From a virus, in the IMG/VR virus record IMGVR_UViG_3300043436_005277, positions 1-29,104 of that record: 29,104 nt of DNA; one strand, given 5' to 3'. Within the stretch, counting starts at the first letter, position 1. Every line of letters begins with the position of its first letter. Positions 7,293-13,851 of the stretch are shown here, piece after piece. The notes under the pieces are model-generated. The model was given only the letters and a program-made list of their open reading frames with translations. It searched no databases and was not told the DNA's origin. The translations under genes and the position numbers were made by a program.

Positions 7293-7865
7293 ATGGGAAT
7301 TTTTGATAATGACGATGATTTTTTTGATAATGACGACTTTATGGGTCGTTGGGAAAAGTTTAACAATCGTATGTTAAACGACGAAGAATTTAAAAAAGAA
7401 ATGGAAAGAGCACAAAAAGACTTTCAAGAATTAATAAAAATGTTATTTAATAAAAAAGATTTTGGTTCACCATTAGATTTTAGAATTATACCACTTAATA
7501 GTAGTTACAAAATACCTGATTATAAAATACCTGAAGATGAATTAGACATTGAAAAAGGTAAAGATGAAAGTGGTGAGTGGGAAACTAAAAGCTGGACATC
7601 ACCAGACGGCTCAATTTCTTACAGTTCTTTTAGTAGGTCATCTAATTCTGATGATGATATTATATCACCTGATGAGATTGCTGAAAGATGGGAAAAAACA
7701 CTTGGTAGAAAAAGAAAAAGTGGTGTTGAAGAAATTAAAAACTTAAAATTAGCTAAACTTAAAATAGCTTTAGATAGAGCTGTTGAACAAGAATTTTATG
7801 AGAAAGCCTCTGAAATTAAAAAAATGATGGATGAGATTAAATCCGAGAAAAAAGAAAATAATTAA
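7293..7865 (+). CDS. acidic protein with C-terminal UVR-like motif
   Basis: 190 residues. The N-terminus is a run of Asp (DNDDDFFDNDDF, residues 5-16), then helices. The C-terminal 45 residues, with LKLAKLKIALDRAVEQEFYE and KASEIKKMMDEI, fit the UVR motif that makes the UvrB-UvrC and McsA contacts ('L...l..Ai..e.fE.Aa.iRd.I..l'). By itself that motif is a protein-protein interaction helix pair and does not show nuclease activity. A Rho-independent terminator follows three bases after the stop, so this ends a transcription unit. Function unknown. Confidence 0.65.
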   Translation: MGIFDNDDDFFDNDDFMGRWEKFNNRMLNDEEFKKEMERAQKDFQELIKMLFNKKDFGSPLDFRIIPLNSSYKIPDYKIPEDELDIEKGKDESGEWETKSWTSPDGSISYSSFSRSSNSDDDIISPDEIAERWEKTLGRKRKSGVEEIKNLKLAKLKIALDRAVEQEFYEKASEIKKMMDEIKSEKKENN

Positions 7866-7870
7866 TACCA

Positions 7871-7897
7871 AAAACCCACCCAAAAAGTGGGTTTTTT
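7871..7897 (+). terminator. Rho-independent terminator
   Basis: Stem AAACCCAC / GTGGGTTT with loop CCAAAAA and a following T run; ends the unit of the UVR-motif gene. Confidence 0.85.
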
Positions 7898-7933
7898 ATT
7901 TACATACTAATTATAAGCAGGTATATTTTAGTT

Positions 7934-8464
7934 ATGATTAAAAAGAATCTGGTAAGACATTCAATGGGTGTGTTGGTTAAAGAAGAATTTTTCTTTAGAC
8001 CTATAACTCTAAATTACGAAGAAAGAATTATATACCGTTGGATTTTGAAAGTACATGGATTACCAATTAACAACATTTTGGATATTTCTAGGTCAGCACC
8101 TGGTGATATTTTATTTTTTGTTAGAGTAGAATCAAGACCTAATATTAATGTTGAAAGACAAGTAATTAATGGAAATTATCTACCTGTTAGACAAACTTGG
8201 AATCCCATAGAACTTAAAATAAAAGATACAATTTCTGATGTAAATGTTGTTGAATTTTTACGTGGATGGATGGAATCGGATAGAAAGTTCGATGTTACAT
8301 TAGAAAAATTAGACCCAGTTGGTGTGACAAAAGAAAAATGGCAACTTTATGGTTCTTTTATTCAGGAAATGCATAATGAAATAGTTTACGATAGAACTAT
8401 TGGTGATATTACAATAAGATTAAATTACGATTACGCAAACTTACTCAATTTTAATTACCTTTGA
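7934..8464 (+). CDS. tail-tube-like (gp19-type) virion protein
   Basis: 176 residues. Visible pattern: VNGNY-type strand (VINGNYLPVRQTWNPIELKI, 94-113), DTISDVNVVEFLRGWM (115-130), then VTLEKLDPVGVTKEKWQLYG followed by SFIQEMHNEIVYDRTIGDIT and a last strand IRLNYDYANLL. T4-type tail tube and related contractile-tail proteins show the same order: 'W.ii.v.i.d.......l.dW', 'vt...LDp.G...e.W.l.g..i..v....ldy......i...l.yd.a'. The N-terminal 90 residues are less clear. A degenerate ATATTTTA lies five bases upstream. The next gene follows after 37 bases. Alternatives are another beta-barrel tail protein. Confidence 0.5.
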   Translation: MIKKNLVRHSMGVLVKEEFFFRPITLNYEERIIYRWILKVHGLPINNILDISRSAPGDILFFVRVESRPNINVERQVINGNYLPVRQTWNPIELKIKDTISDVNVVEFLRGWMESDRKFDVTLEKLDPVGVTKEKWQLYGSFIQEMHNEIVYDRTIGDITIRLNYDYANLLNFNYL

Positions 8465-8501
8465 TTAGAATAGAAAATAAAATAAAAAACAATTTAAAAA
8501 T

Positions 8502-8804
8502 ATGAAAAAAATCTCTAGTCCCGTTTTCTTTACTTCCATGGTTATTTGGATGTTAACTTCAGCTTACCTATCCATACATTACATAATTAATATTTTTGTT
8601 GATACAGACCCGTATATAGCTAAAAATATTTCAACTTTAAGTCTTGTTTCTATGATAGTATTTGCTATTATCAATAGGGCTATACTTTTTGAACCTAAAA
8701 AAAGTGGTTTAGAAAAAGAAAGTTCTCCGGCAGGTTTTAACCCTAAAACTTTGAAAAAAGAAATACTTAAAAAACCAAAATGTGCCGCTTGTGGTAAAAA
8801 ATAA
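8502..8804 (+). CDS. small two-span inner membrane protein
   Basis: 100 residues. Two hydrophobic helices, about residues 7-32 (VFFTSMVIWMLTSAYLSIHY and following) and 41-64 (NISTLSLVSMIVFAIINRAI), with a short loop DTDPY between. The C-terminal 35 residues are basic and end in CAACGKK, a CxxC pair that may bind metal or sit at the membrane face. Not recognised. Its stop overlaps the next start (TAATG). Confidence 0.65.
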   Translation: MKKISSPVFFTSMVIWMLTSAYLSIHYIINIFVDTDPYIAKNISTLSLVSMIVFAIINRAILFEPKKSGLEKESSPAGFNPKTLKKEILKKPKCAACGKK

Positions 8805-9271
8805 TGGGAATGTTTGATAACATAATAGTAGATGCTAATATTCTTCCTGATTTAACTCAAGAAGAAAAGTCATTATTGAATGAAACTAAAGGTTGGCAAA
8901 CCAAAGATTTTGAAAATATATTAACCGATATTCATATCGTTGAAGACCAAGAATTAAAGTATAAACATTCTTTTGTTGATAGAAGATTTCCTTATAAGTT
9001 ACAAATTAAAGAATCTGATTGGGAAGAGTTACCATTGGACCAAAGATTACATTCGGATGTTAGCCCTATAATAACCTTAGCCGGTTCTATTAGAGAAACC
9101 AACATTAGAATTGTTGATTTAAATTACACAGGTACTTTTATATTTTACACCGGTGTAGATAAAAATATTGGTGTCGGTGCTAAAGAAACCATTTGGTATG
9201 AGTTTGTTGGTCGGGCAGAAAACGGAAAAATAAAATCAATTAAAAAAGCTGATTGGGAAGAATTTATTTAA
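8804..9271 (+). CDS. unknown phage protein of the 'MGMFDNI' type
   Basis: 155 residues. It opens with MGMFDNIIVDANILPDL, a beginning I know from hypothetical proteins of many phages, and continues with KGWQTKDFENILTDIHI and a mostly beta second half (GTFIFYTGV; TIWYEFVGRA). The 'W.Tk.f......i...g.L' layout is typical for that group. No catalytic motif visible and no function known to me. Coupled to the membrane protein gene by a one-base overlap. Confidence 0.65.
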   Translation: MGMFDNIIVDANILPDLTQEEKSLLNETKGWQTKDFENILTDIHIVEDQELKYKHSFVDRRFPYKLQIKESDWEELPLDQRLHSDVSPIITLAGSIRETNIRIVDLNYTGTFIFYTGVDKNIGVGAKETIWYEFVGRAENGKIKSIKKADWEEFI

Positions 9272-9316
9272 CGAACAATATTTGTATTGTTAAGTTGAAG
9301 TTGGCAATCAGCTATA

Positions 9317-9335
9317 AAACTCGAGTTTCTTTTTC
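9317..9335 (+). terminator. possible weak terminator with palindromic stem
   Basis: AAACTCGAGTTT is a perfect 12-base palindrome followed by a T-rich stretch (CTTTTTCTT), 45 bases after the stop at 9271. The stem is short, so this is tentative; it could instead be a protein-binding palindrome. Confidence 0.3.
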
Positions 9336-9358
9336 TTAACAAAAATTTAACACAAAGC

Positions 9359-9390
9359 GTTGACAGTCAATAAAAACTTTTATATATTTG
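9359..9390 (+). promoter_or_regulatory. Bacteroidota-type promoter of an RNA gene
   Basis: GTTG (9359-9362), 20 bases, then TATATTTG (9383-9390). A TTGACAGTC sequence overlaps the upstream element, as at the second RNA gene near 12315. Expected start of transcription is about 9395-9400. Confidence 0.6.
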
Positions 9391-9394
9391 TGTG

Positions 9395-9490
9395 TATTTA
9401 TAAATGAAGTTGTGGTTCTGAAAACGGGTTTCAAGAACTACCCCAAATAAAAGACAGGTATAGTACGGGGTCTGTCTACAACGAAAACCC
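9395..9490 (+). ncRNA. pseudoknotted structured RNA, function unknown
   Basis: No ORF lies here. The sequence folds into nested stems: GTTGT 9409-9413 with ACAAC 9478-9482; GTTCT 9415-9419 with AGAAC 9434-9438, continued by GAAA/TTTC with one bulged A; AGACAG 9452-9457 with CTGTCT 9472-9477, with an inner GTA/TAC. CCCC at 9441-9444 can pair with GGGG at 9467-9470, making a pseudoknot; the first loop (ACGGG) offers a competing partner for CCCC. A host-type promoter lies directly upstream. No terminator is clear, so the transcript may run antisense into the convergent gene ending at 9493. I do not recognise the family. Boundaries are estimates. Confidence 0.5.
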
Positions 9491-9492
9491 AA

Positions 9493-9690
9493 TCAATTTA
9501 AAACTTCCACAACTTTTAAGAAATTTTCATTAAGATGTTTTAATTGCAACTTTTTAGATTCATGTCTTAATTCCAAAGACAGTTGATTTTCTTTATCTAA
9601 TACAACAATTCCATTTGAAAAAACCTCCAAAGGAACATTTAACTCGTGACCAGGTTTGATTTCCTTGCCATTTTTATCTTTTAACCCCAT
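9493..9690 (-). CDS. small unknown protein with 'KDKNGKEIKPG' opening
   Basis: 65 residues. GLKDKNGKEIKPGHEL at residues 2-17 resembles the beginning of small beta-rich (SH3-like) phage and plasmid proteins that carry 'lkDknGkeI..GD.v'; the rest is alternating strand and charged turns. It lies downstream of and on the same strand as the 402-residue gene, whose stop is 18 bases upstream of this start, so the two may be one operon. The structured RNA above converges on its 3' end. No function proposed. Confidence 0.55.
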   Translation of the reverse strand: MGLKDKNGKEIKPGHELNVPLEVFSNGIVVLDKENQLSLELRHESKKLQLKHLNENFLKVVEVLN

Positions 9691-9708
9691 AAGAAACTTA
9701 TTTTATTG

Positions 9709-10917
9709 TTATTTTATTTGATGCATTACATCTTGAATTCTAGCGTCATATTTTACCATTAATTCACGATTTAAATCATCTATCAAAAACTGGATGTCTC
9801 TATTGTTAAAAACAGTTATATCTAATCTATAAGAGTTGTGTATGTTATTACCACCAGTGATTGAATTGATTTTAATACTTTTTCTTGTTAAAATATCCTC
9901 TAATATAGGTATTAAATTTTGACTGGCATCAGGAACATCAAAAGTTATTATAACATTTATTTCGGGTTTCATATAAGAAGGTCTAAAACCAATGTCTTCT
10001 TTAACAACTTTATATTCTTCTTGACCTTGTGTGGTAGCTGGTATATAACCTATATGAGAAAAAGGTGTGTAATCTAAATTTTTTGACTCATAAAAAAGTC
10101 CTTCAATCATACTTAAAATTCTTTTTTCACCAATTTCTCTTTTTAAACTTGAGTCTAAAACTATTGTTTTGTTTAAGACTAATCTTCTATTTGGTTTCAT
10201 TTTATATCTTTCGTAGATACTTTCTCTTAAAATTTTAATTTTTTCTTCCTTACTAATTTTTTTATCTATAACCAATACAAGGTCGATATATATTACGGCA
10301 TTAACTTCAGGAGATTCAACTAATCTTCTATAAATTGCCTGTACACTTGGGGTAGCGTTTGGTTCAGATTGAATAAAACTTAATTTGTCAAGTAAGTTTC
10401 TATATATTTTCATACCCATATCATAACCTAAAATAGATTTTGGTAAACCTTTAGGAAAATGTGTTCTATTTCTTGGTGGGTCTACATAAACGTATATAAA
10501 ATCTTCTCTTATGTAATTTTTATTATCTTCGTAAAGTTGTGTAATTTTATCTTTTGGTACGATTAAGTTTAAAAAATCTCCTTCTAAAAGTTCTTCATAA
10601 TATTTCGACAATCTTTCTATTTTAGTTTTAATTTTTTTAGGGAGAACAACAAAGAAAAAATCATCACGAGGTGTAAGTTCAAGGTCAGACCAATTTAAAG
10701 TTTTAAGTTCATTTTCAATTTGGGAGTATAAAGTGTTAACTCTACTTGAGATAAGTTTTAACCTTCTTTTTTCGGTACTTAACTTTTCTTGTTTTTTTGT
10801 GGTTTTAACTAAATATTGACTTGGAAGGGCAGATTTTACTTTACCCAATTTGAGTCCCATCATCCTCTCAAGAATTTCATTTTCTTCTTTTAAGATATTT
10901 AAAATTAATTTTCTCAT
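9709..10917 (-). CDS. large unknown protein with candidate capsid-targeting peptide
   Basis: 402 residues. It opens with MRKLILNILKEENEILERM, an amphipathic helix with an L-K-E site at residues 9-11. Residues 30-110 are helical and charged (TTKKQEKLSTEKRRLKLISS). A mixed alpha/beta middle includes FIYVYVDPPRNRTHFPKGLP near residue 140. After about 330 there is a likely small alpha/beta domain, NVIITFDVPDASQNLIPILE and on. No enzyme signature found. An ATATTTAT box lies five bases upstream of the ATG. Probably a virion internal protein by its leader and promoter; that role is inference. Confidence 0.7.
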   Translation of the reverse strand: MRKLILNILKEENEILERMMGLKLGKVKSALPSQYLVKTTKKQEKLSTEKRRLKLISSRVNTLYSQIENELKTLNWSDLELTPRDDFFFVVLPKKIKTKIERLSKYYEELLEGDFLNLIVPKDKITQLYEDNKNYIREDFIYVYVDPPRNRTHFPKGLPKSILGYDMGMKIYRNLLDKLSFIQSEPNATPSVQAIYRRLVESPEVNAVIYIDLVLVIDKKISKEEKIKILRESIYERYKMKPNRRLVLNKTIVLDSSLKREIGEKRILSMIEGLFYESKNLDYTPFSHIGYIPATTQGQEEYKVVKEDIGFRPSYMKPEINVIITFDVPDASQNLIPILEDILTRKSIKINSITGGNNIHNSYRLDITVFNNRDIQFLIDDLNRELMVKYDARIQDVMHQIK

Positions 10918-10922
10918 ATGAT

Positions 10923-10930
10923 ATAAATAT
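10923..10930 (-). promoter_or_regulatory. ATATTTAT box of the 402-residue protein
   Basis: On the minus strand, ATATTTAT ends five bases before the ATG at 10917-10915. Confidence 0.5.
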
Positions 10931-10989
10931 TTGAAGCTGTTCTGAAATAAAATAATTTCTTATTATTATAAATATCAAAAATTAGTGTT

Positions 10990-11808
10990 ATGCCGGAAAT
11001 AAGTGAAGTAAAAATAATGTCAGAATACTTCAATGAAATAGTTGAAAACAAAACTTTTATTAATATTAGAAAATCTGATGTCAGCAAAGTTAAGACAGAT
11101 TTAAAAACTAATTCTTGGTCTCTTGGATTTACATTAATATCGGAAACTAGGGGTAAAGAATTTATGATTAAGTTTTGTAGAAAACCTGAATGTTTTAAAC
11201 ATTTTAATAATGAAGTTATGGTATGTAACATGGGTATGTCAGGTCATTGGCAAATGGTCCCATCAGATAGATTACCAAAACACGCTCACCTTATTTTTGA
11301 CACTAACGATGGTGAGTCTTTGTGTCTTGTTGATATGAGAAGGTTTGCAAGATGGCAGTGGTCAGATGGATGGTCAATCAAAAGGGGTCCAGACCCTATT
11401 AGAGAATTTGATAATTTTGTTAAAAATGTTAGAGACAACATAGATAAAAAGTTGTTTCAAAAACCAATCTATGAAGTTTTAATGGACCAACAATACTTTA
11501 ACGGTATCGGTAATTATTTAAGAGCTGAAATTCTTTACCGTATTGATGAGAACCCTTTTTTACCCGCTAAGGAGTATATAAGTAAACAACCAATTATCTT
11601 TGAATTATGTAAATCTATTCCTTTGGAAACTTATGCTATAGGTGGTGGACAATTAAAAGAATGGACAAACCCATTTAATATGGATAAGTTAACATTTGGT
11701 CAGTGGTTAAAGTGTTACGGTAAAAAAGATATGGCCAATTTAGTAGATAAAAATAATAGAAAATTTTGGTACGATAAAAAATATAATTTATCTTTGTCTT
11801 ATGAGTAA
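10990..11808 (+). CDS. Fpg/Nei-family DNA glycosylase lacking a normal zinc finger
   Basis: 272 residues. MPEISEV at the N-terminus supplies the Pro nucleophile (exposed once Met is removed) and the catalytic Glu residues of the Fpg/Nei family (usual MPELPEV). RGKEFMI has K56 on the beta-hairpin; CNMGMSGHW (79-87) is the family's 'hlgMtG.w'; VDMRRFARW (114-122) follows. The helix-two-turn-helix is DQQYFNGIGNYLRAEILYR (166-184). Where Fpg has a four-Cys zinc finger, residues 240-265 (KCYGKKDMANLVDKNNRKFW) keep the beta-hairpin shape but only one Cys, like zincless relatives. It removes oxidised bases and cuts the abasic site. First of a run of overlapping small genes. Confidence 0.9.
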   Translation: MPEISEVKIMSEYFNEIVENKTFINIRKSDVSKVKTDLKTNSWSLGFTLISETRGKEFMIKFCRKPECFKHFNNEVMVCNMGMSGHWQMVPSDRLPKHAHLIFDTNDGESLCLVDMRRFARWQWSDGWSIKRGPDPIREFDNFVKNVRDNIDKKLFQKPIYEVLMDQQYFNGIGNYLRAEILYRIDENPFLPAKEYISKQPIIFELCKSIPLETYAIGGGQLKEWTNPFNMDKLTFGQWLKCYGKKDMANLVDKNNRKFWYDKKYNLSLSYE

Positions 11809-11992
11809 TATAAAAGAAAAATATTTTGATGAGATTAATTTCAGTATGGAAAAAACAAGACTCCAAAAAGCTCTTGATAACGTTGAACCTAATGACATTA
11901 ACCCTGTTTATTTAATAAAAAAGGCTGTTGGTAAATTTTACCTATCAGAAGAAGAAATAACTGAAATCGTAAAAGAATATTATAAATTTTGA
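11801..11992 (+). CDS. small unknown protein
   Basis: 63 residues, overlapping the glycosylase gene by eight bases. Two helical parts: residues 1-26 (NIKEKYFDEINFSMEKTRLQ) and 36-62 (YLIKKAVGKFYLSEEEITEI). No motif recognised. The position suggests co-translation with the glycosylase and the next gene. Confidence 0.55.
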   Translation: MSNIKEKYFDEINFSMEKTRLQKALDNVEPNDINPVYLIKKAVGKFYLSEEEITEIVKEYYKF

Positions 11993-12306
11993 GTAAGTTC
12001 AGTAAACATAGAGAAAAACCAATCATGAAACCAAAAGAAGGTATTCTTATGGTCTCTAACGGTGGTGCGGTATTTAAAGGTTTGTTTATTAGCCACCACC
12101 GATTTATTAAATTGGGTCCAATCTTTGAAGAAGAAGGTGAAAGAGTGGTAACTTTAACAATAGAACATGAAAATGAAGATGTTGAGGTTTACCCACCTTG
12201 GCCTGTTAGGGTTGTTATTGAACAAGTTAGAAACGGTACTTGGAAAATAATTAAAGAAGGTCCAATAGAACCTGAAAAAATTCTAAAACAATTTAATTTT
12301 ATTTAG
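11989..12306 (+). CDS. small unknown beta-rich protein
   Basis: 105 residues from a TTG that overlaps the previous stop as TTGA; an in-frame ATG at 12025 would give 93 residues beginning MKPKEGILMVSNGGAVFKG and may be the true start, since the residues before it (SKFSKHREKP) look unstructured. The core is beta-rich: GILMVSNGGAVFKGLFI, EGERVVTLTIEHENEDVEVY and PPWPVRVVIEQVRNGTWKII. No family recognised. Its stop codon overlaps the inverted repeat around the promoter of the tRNA-like RNA. Confidence 0.6.
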   Translation: MSKFSKHREKPIMKPKEGILMVSNGGAVFKGLFISHHRFIKLGPIFEEEGERVVTLTIEHENEDVEVYPPWPVRVVIEQVRNGTWKIIKEGPIEPEKILKQFNFI

Positions 12307-12345
12307 ACTATTTCTTGACAGTCTAAAAATAATTTCCTACATTTA
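12304..12345 (+). promoter_or_regulatory. promoter of the tRNA-like RNA, with overlapping inverted repeat
   Basis: CTTG (12314-12317), 20 bases, TACATTTA (12338-12345), close to the Bacteroidota -33/-7 pattern. TAGACT (12304-12309) and AGTCTA (12320-12325) form a perfect inverted repeat around the -33 element, a possible operator. TTGACAGTC is shared with the promoter near 9360. Predicted start is near 12351, where the RNA stem begins. Confidence 0.55.
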
Positions 12346-12350
12346 TATTA

Positions 12351-12480
12351 GGCTGAGTGGTGGAAGATATACACGGACTATTGACGGATAGGCTGGTCTC
12401 AAATTATAAGGTATAAATAGGTACCCTTTGTATTTATACTCGAAGAGAGGTTTTGGAGGGTGAGAGTCCCTCCCTCAATC
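12351..12480 (+). ncRNA. orphan tRNA-like structured RNA with long extra arm
   Basis: GGCTGAG (12351-12357) pairs with CTCAATC (12474-12480) at six of seven positions, like an acceptor stem. TGGTGGAAGATATACACG resembles the D-arm region of leucine tRNAs (TGGTGGAA..TAGACACG) with a GTG/CAC stem, but the D loop lacks the GG pair. CTAT/ATAG around TGACGG gives a six-base anticodon-like loop. A long extra arm carries GTATAAATA (12411-12419) perfectly paired to TATTTATAC (12431-12439). A T-arm-like hairpin GGAGGG/CCCTCC (12455-12473) has loop TGAGAGT instead of TTCRANY. No 3' CCA. A promoter lies upstream and a strong terminator 8 bases downstream. Non-decoding tRNA mimic, decayed class II tRNA or unrelated RNA are all possible. 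Confidence 0.55.
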
Positions 12481-12488
12481 TTTAACTG

Positions 12489-12522
12489 AAATCCCTAAGA
12501 ATTATTTTCTTAGGGATTTTAT
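12489..12522 (+). terminator. strong Rho-independent terminator
   Basis: 13-base-pair stem AAATCCCTAAGAA / TTCTTAGGGATTT with a five-base loop, then TATTTTT. Ends the tRNA-like RNA unit. Confidence 0.9.
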
Positions 12523-12528
12523 TTTTGA

Positions 12529-12547
12529 TATATTTGTCATATATTTG
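12529..12547 (+). promoter_or_regulatory. possible host-type -7 elements
   Basis: Two TATATTTG sequences (12529-12536 and 12540-12547) ahead of the small gene at 12566; the -33 partner is only a T run. Confidence 0.4.
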
Positions 12548-12565
12548 CTTAATAAAGAATGTCTC

Positions 12566-12715
12566 ATGAAAGAATATCATTTATTAAACAAATCGGGTGA
12601 TGTCATAAATAAGATTAAAACCGAAAGTCTTGAATTAGCGATAGAAATGTTCGCAAAAATAAAAGATTTAAAACCAAAAAATTTGTTAGAAATTTATAAA
12701 GTAAAAGAAAAATGA
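12566..12715 (+). CDS. 49-residue unknown protein
   Basis: ATG at 12566, stop overlapping the next start (ATGA at 12712). The product begins MKEYHLLNKSGDVINKIKTE and goes on as a second helix with LELAIEMFAKIKDLKP. Layout 'yhLlnk.G.vi..i.t.sleeAi..Fa.iK.l' is common among small phage proteins that contain a strand-turn-strand and a helix, but no function is known to me. Translational overlap with the phosphoesterase and TAnnTTTG elements upstream support a real gene. Confidence 0.6.
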   Translation: MKEYHLLNKSGDVINKIKTESLELAIEMFAKIKDLKPKNLLEIYKVKEK

Positions 12716-13500
12716 AAAAACCTTTGTTGTTTTTAGGTGACATCCACGGTAACTTTAACCATATCAAGTGGTACATCAAAACATATAAAATAAAAGATTG
12801 TACTATCTATCAGGTAGGTGATTTTGGTATTGGATTTACCAATGAGCATAACGATATGAATACTTTGGGTGAATTAAATAAATTCTTAAAAGAGTATAAC
12901 ATCCAAATGTATGCCATCCGTGGTAACCACGATAACCCTAAGTTTTTTGACGGTCATTTGGCTAACCATTTTGATAATCTACATTTATTAGCTGATTATA
13001 CTGTTATTGACATTGAAGGTACTAAAATCCTTGGTGTTGGTGGTGCTGTAAGTGTTGACCGTAGACCTCGTATGAGAGAACAACTTGAATATGCAAGAGT
13101 TAATCGTGAGGTTGAACTTCATTGGCATGACGAAGTTTTTGTCTTAGATGAAGAAAAACTTAGAACCTTTGAAAATATTGATATTGTTGTAACACATACC
13201 GCACCTGATTTTTGTGAACCCAACAACAAAATGGGTTTTGGTTATTTGGTGGGACAATTTGCGAAAGACGACCCTAAATTATATGAAGATTTAAGAGAAG
13301 AAAGAGACTTATTAACTAAGATGTGTAATATCTTAAAAGAAAAAAATAAACCTGATTATTGGTATTATGGTCACTTTCACAGAGATTGGGTGGGTAAATT
13401 CGATGAAACCAATTATCGATTGTTAGATATTAATGAGGTTTGTGAATATCGTAACTGGAAAGATTATGAAAAAGATTTAAAAGAAAAAGGAACCGAATAG
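12712..13500 (+). CDS. calcineurin-like metallophosphoesterase
   Basis: 262 residues with the complete metal-binding set: LGDIHGNF (8-15), VGDFGIGF (about 36-43), RGNHDNP (65-71), VTHTAPDF (near 161-168) and GHFHRDW (near 222-228). The insertion after VGGAVSVDRRPR is larger than in compact phage phosphoesterases. Enzymes of this type hydrolyse phosphomonoesters or diesters, including nucleotides and phosphoprotein; the substrate is not readable. Downstream of and overlapping the 49-residue gene, and convergent with the targeting-peptide gene at 13510. This is the second of three unrelated-looking metallophosphoesterases in the window. Confidence 0.85.
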   Translation: MKKPLLFLGDIHGNFNHIKWYIKTYKIKDCTIYQVGDFGIGFTNEHNDMNTLGELNKFLKEYNIQMYAIRGNHDNPKFFDGHLANHFDNLHLLADYTVIDIEGTKILGVGGAVSVDRRPRMREQLEYARVNREVELHWHDEVFVLDEEKLRTFENIDIVVTHTAPDFCEPNNKMGFGYLVGQFAKDDPKLYEDLREERDLLTKMCNILKEKNKPDYWYYGHFHRDWVGKFDETNYRLLDINEVCEYRNWKDYEKDLKEKGTE

Positions 13501-13511
13501 TCCCTTTTTTT
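13484..13511 (+). terminator. weak terminator at the end of the phosphoesterase gene
   Basis: AAAAAGG / CCTTTTT around a 12-base loop that contains the stop codon, followed by T's; the A-rich 5' arm would also serve the convergent gene. Confidence 0.45.
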
Positions 13512-13794
13512 ATTTATTTGGATAAACAGTACTTCTTACTTTAACACCCTTTGGAAGTTCAACACTTGTTGGAGGGTTAATTTTTGTATATTTAGTGGAA
13601 GGAAATCTATTGTTAAGTTTAATAAGTTCTTGAGTATATTCTTCACCATACTCATTAATTCTATTAACAACCTCATCAATCATTTCGGATCTACCACCAT
13701 ATAAAATGCCACCTCTAGGTCTATTATCTTCTTTTAAAATCTTTTTAACAAGATTTTCTATATCATTTTCGTTAAGTCTAATTACTTTTTTCAT
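13510..13794 (-). CDS. small unknown protein with candidate capsid-targeting peptide
   Basis: 94 residues. The first 13, MKKVIRLNENDIE, are identical to those of the gene at 27227, and the leader ends in LVKKILKE with L20-K21-E22 as candidate cleavage site. The remainder starts DNRPRGGILYGG, has a helix (EMIDEVVNRINEYGEEYTQE) and a Pro/Lys-rich end. No enzyme motif. About 72 residues would remain after cleavage, the size of T4 internal proteins. An ATATTTAT box lies 14 bases before the ATG within a perfect 20-base palindrome. Confidence 0.7.
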   Translation of the reverse strand: MKKVIRLNENDIENLVKKILKEDNRPRGGILYGGRSEMIDEVVNRINEYGEEYTQELIKLNNRFPSTKYTKINPPTSVELPKGVKVRSTVYPNK

Positions 13795-13797
13795 TTT

Positions 13798-13817
13798 AAT
13801 ATTTATTAATAAATATT
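13798..13817. promoter_or_regulatory. 20-base palindrome with ATATTTAT boxes on both strands
   Basis: AATATTTATTAATAAATATT reads the same on both strands. The minus-strand ATATTTAT (13816-13809) ends 14 bases before the ATG of the gene at 13794; the plus-strand copy points toward the lipoprotein gene and ends just before the -33 element of its host-type promoter. Confidence 0.5.
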
Positions 13818-13846
13818 TGGTGGTAGAATAAAATTTAGTATCTTTG
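13816..13846 (+). promoter_or_regulatory. perfect Bacteroidota promoter of a lipoprotein gene
   Basis: TTTG (13816-13819), exactly 19 bases, TATCTTTG (13839-13846); start codon five bases on, so the leader is extremely short. Confidence 0.75.
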
Positions 13847-13851
13847 TATAT

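Noticed and set aside
9317-9328. AAACTCGAGTTT palindrome as an attachment or restriction-related site
   Set aside because: A single 12-base palindrome without repeats or flanking integrase; listed only as a possible weak terminator.
12351-12480. Functional leucine tRNA
   Set aside because: No seven-base anticodon loop, no GG in the D loop, no TTC in the T loop, a mismatch in the acceptor stem and no CCA; recorded as tRNA-like only.
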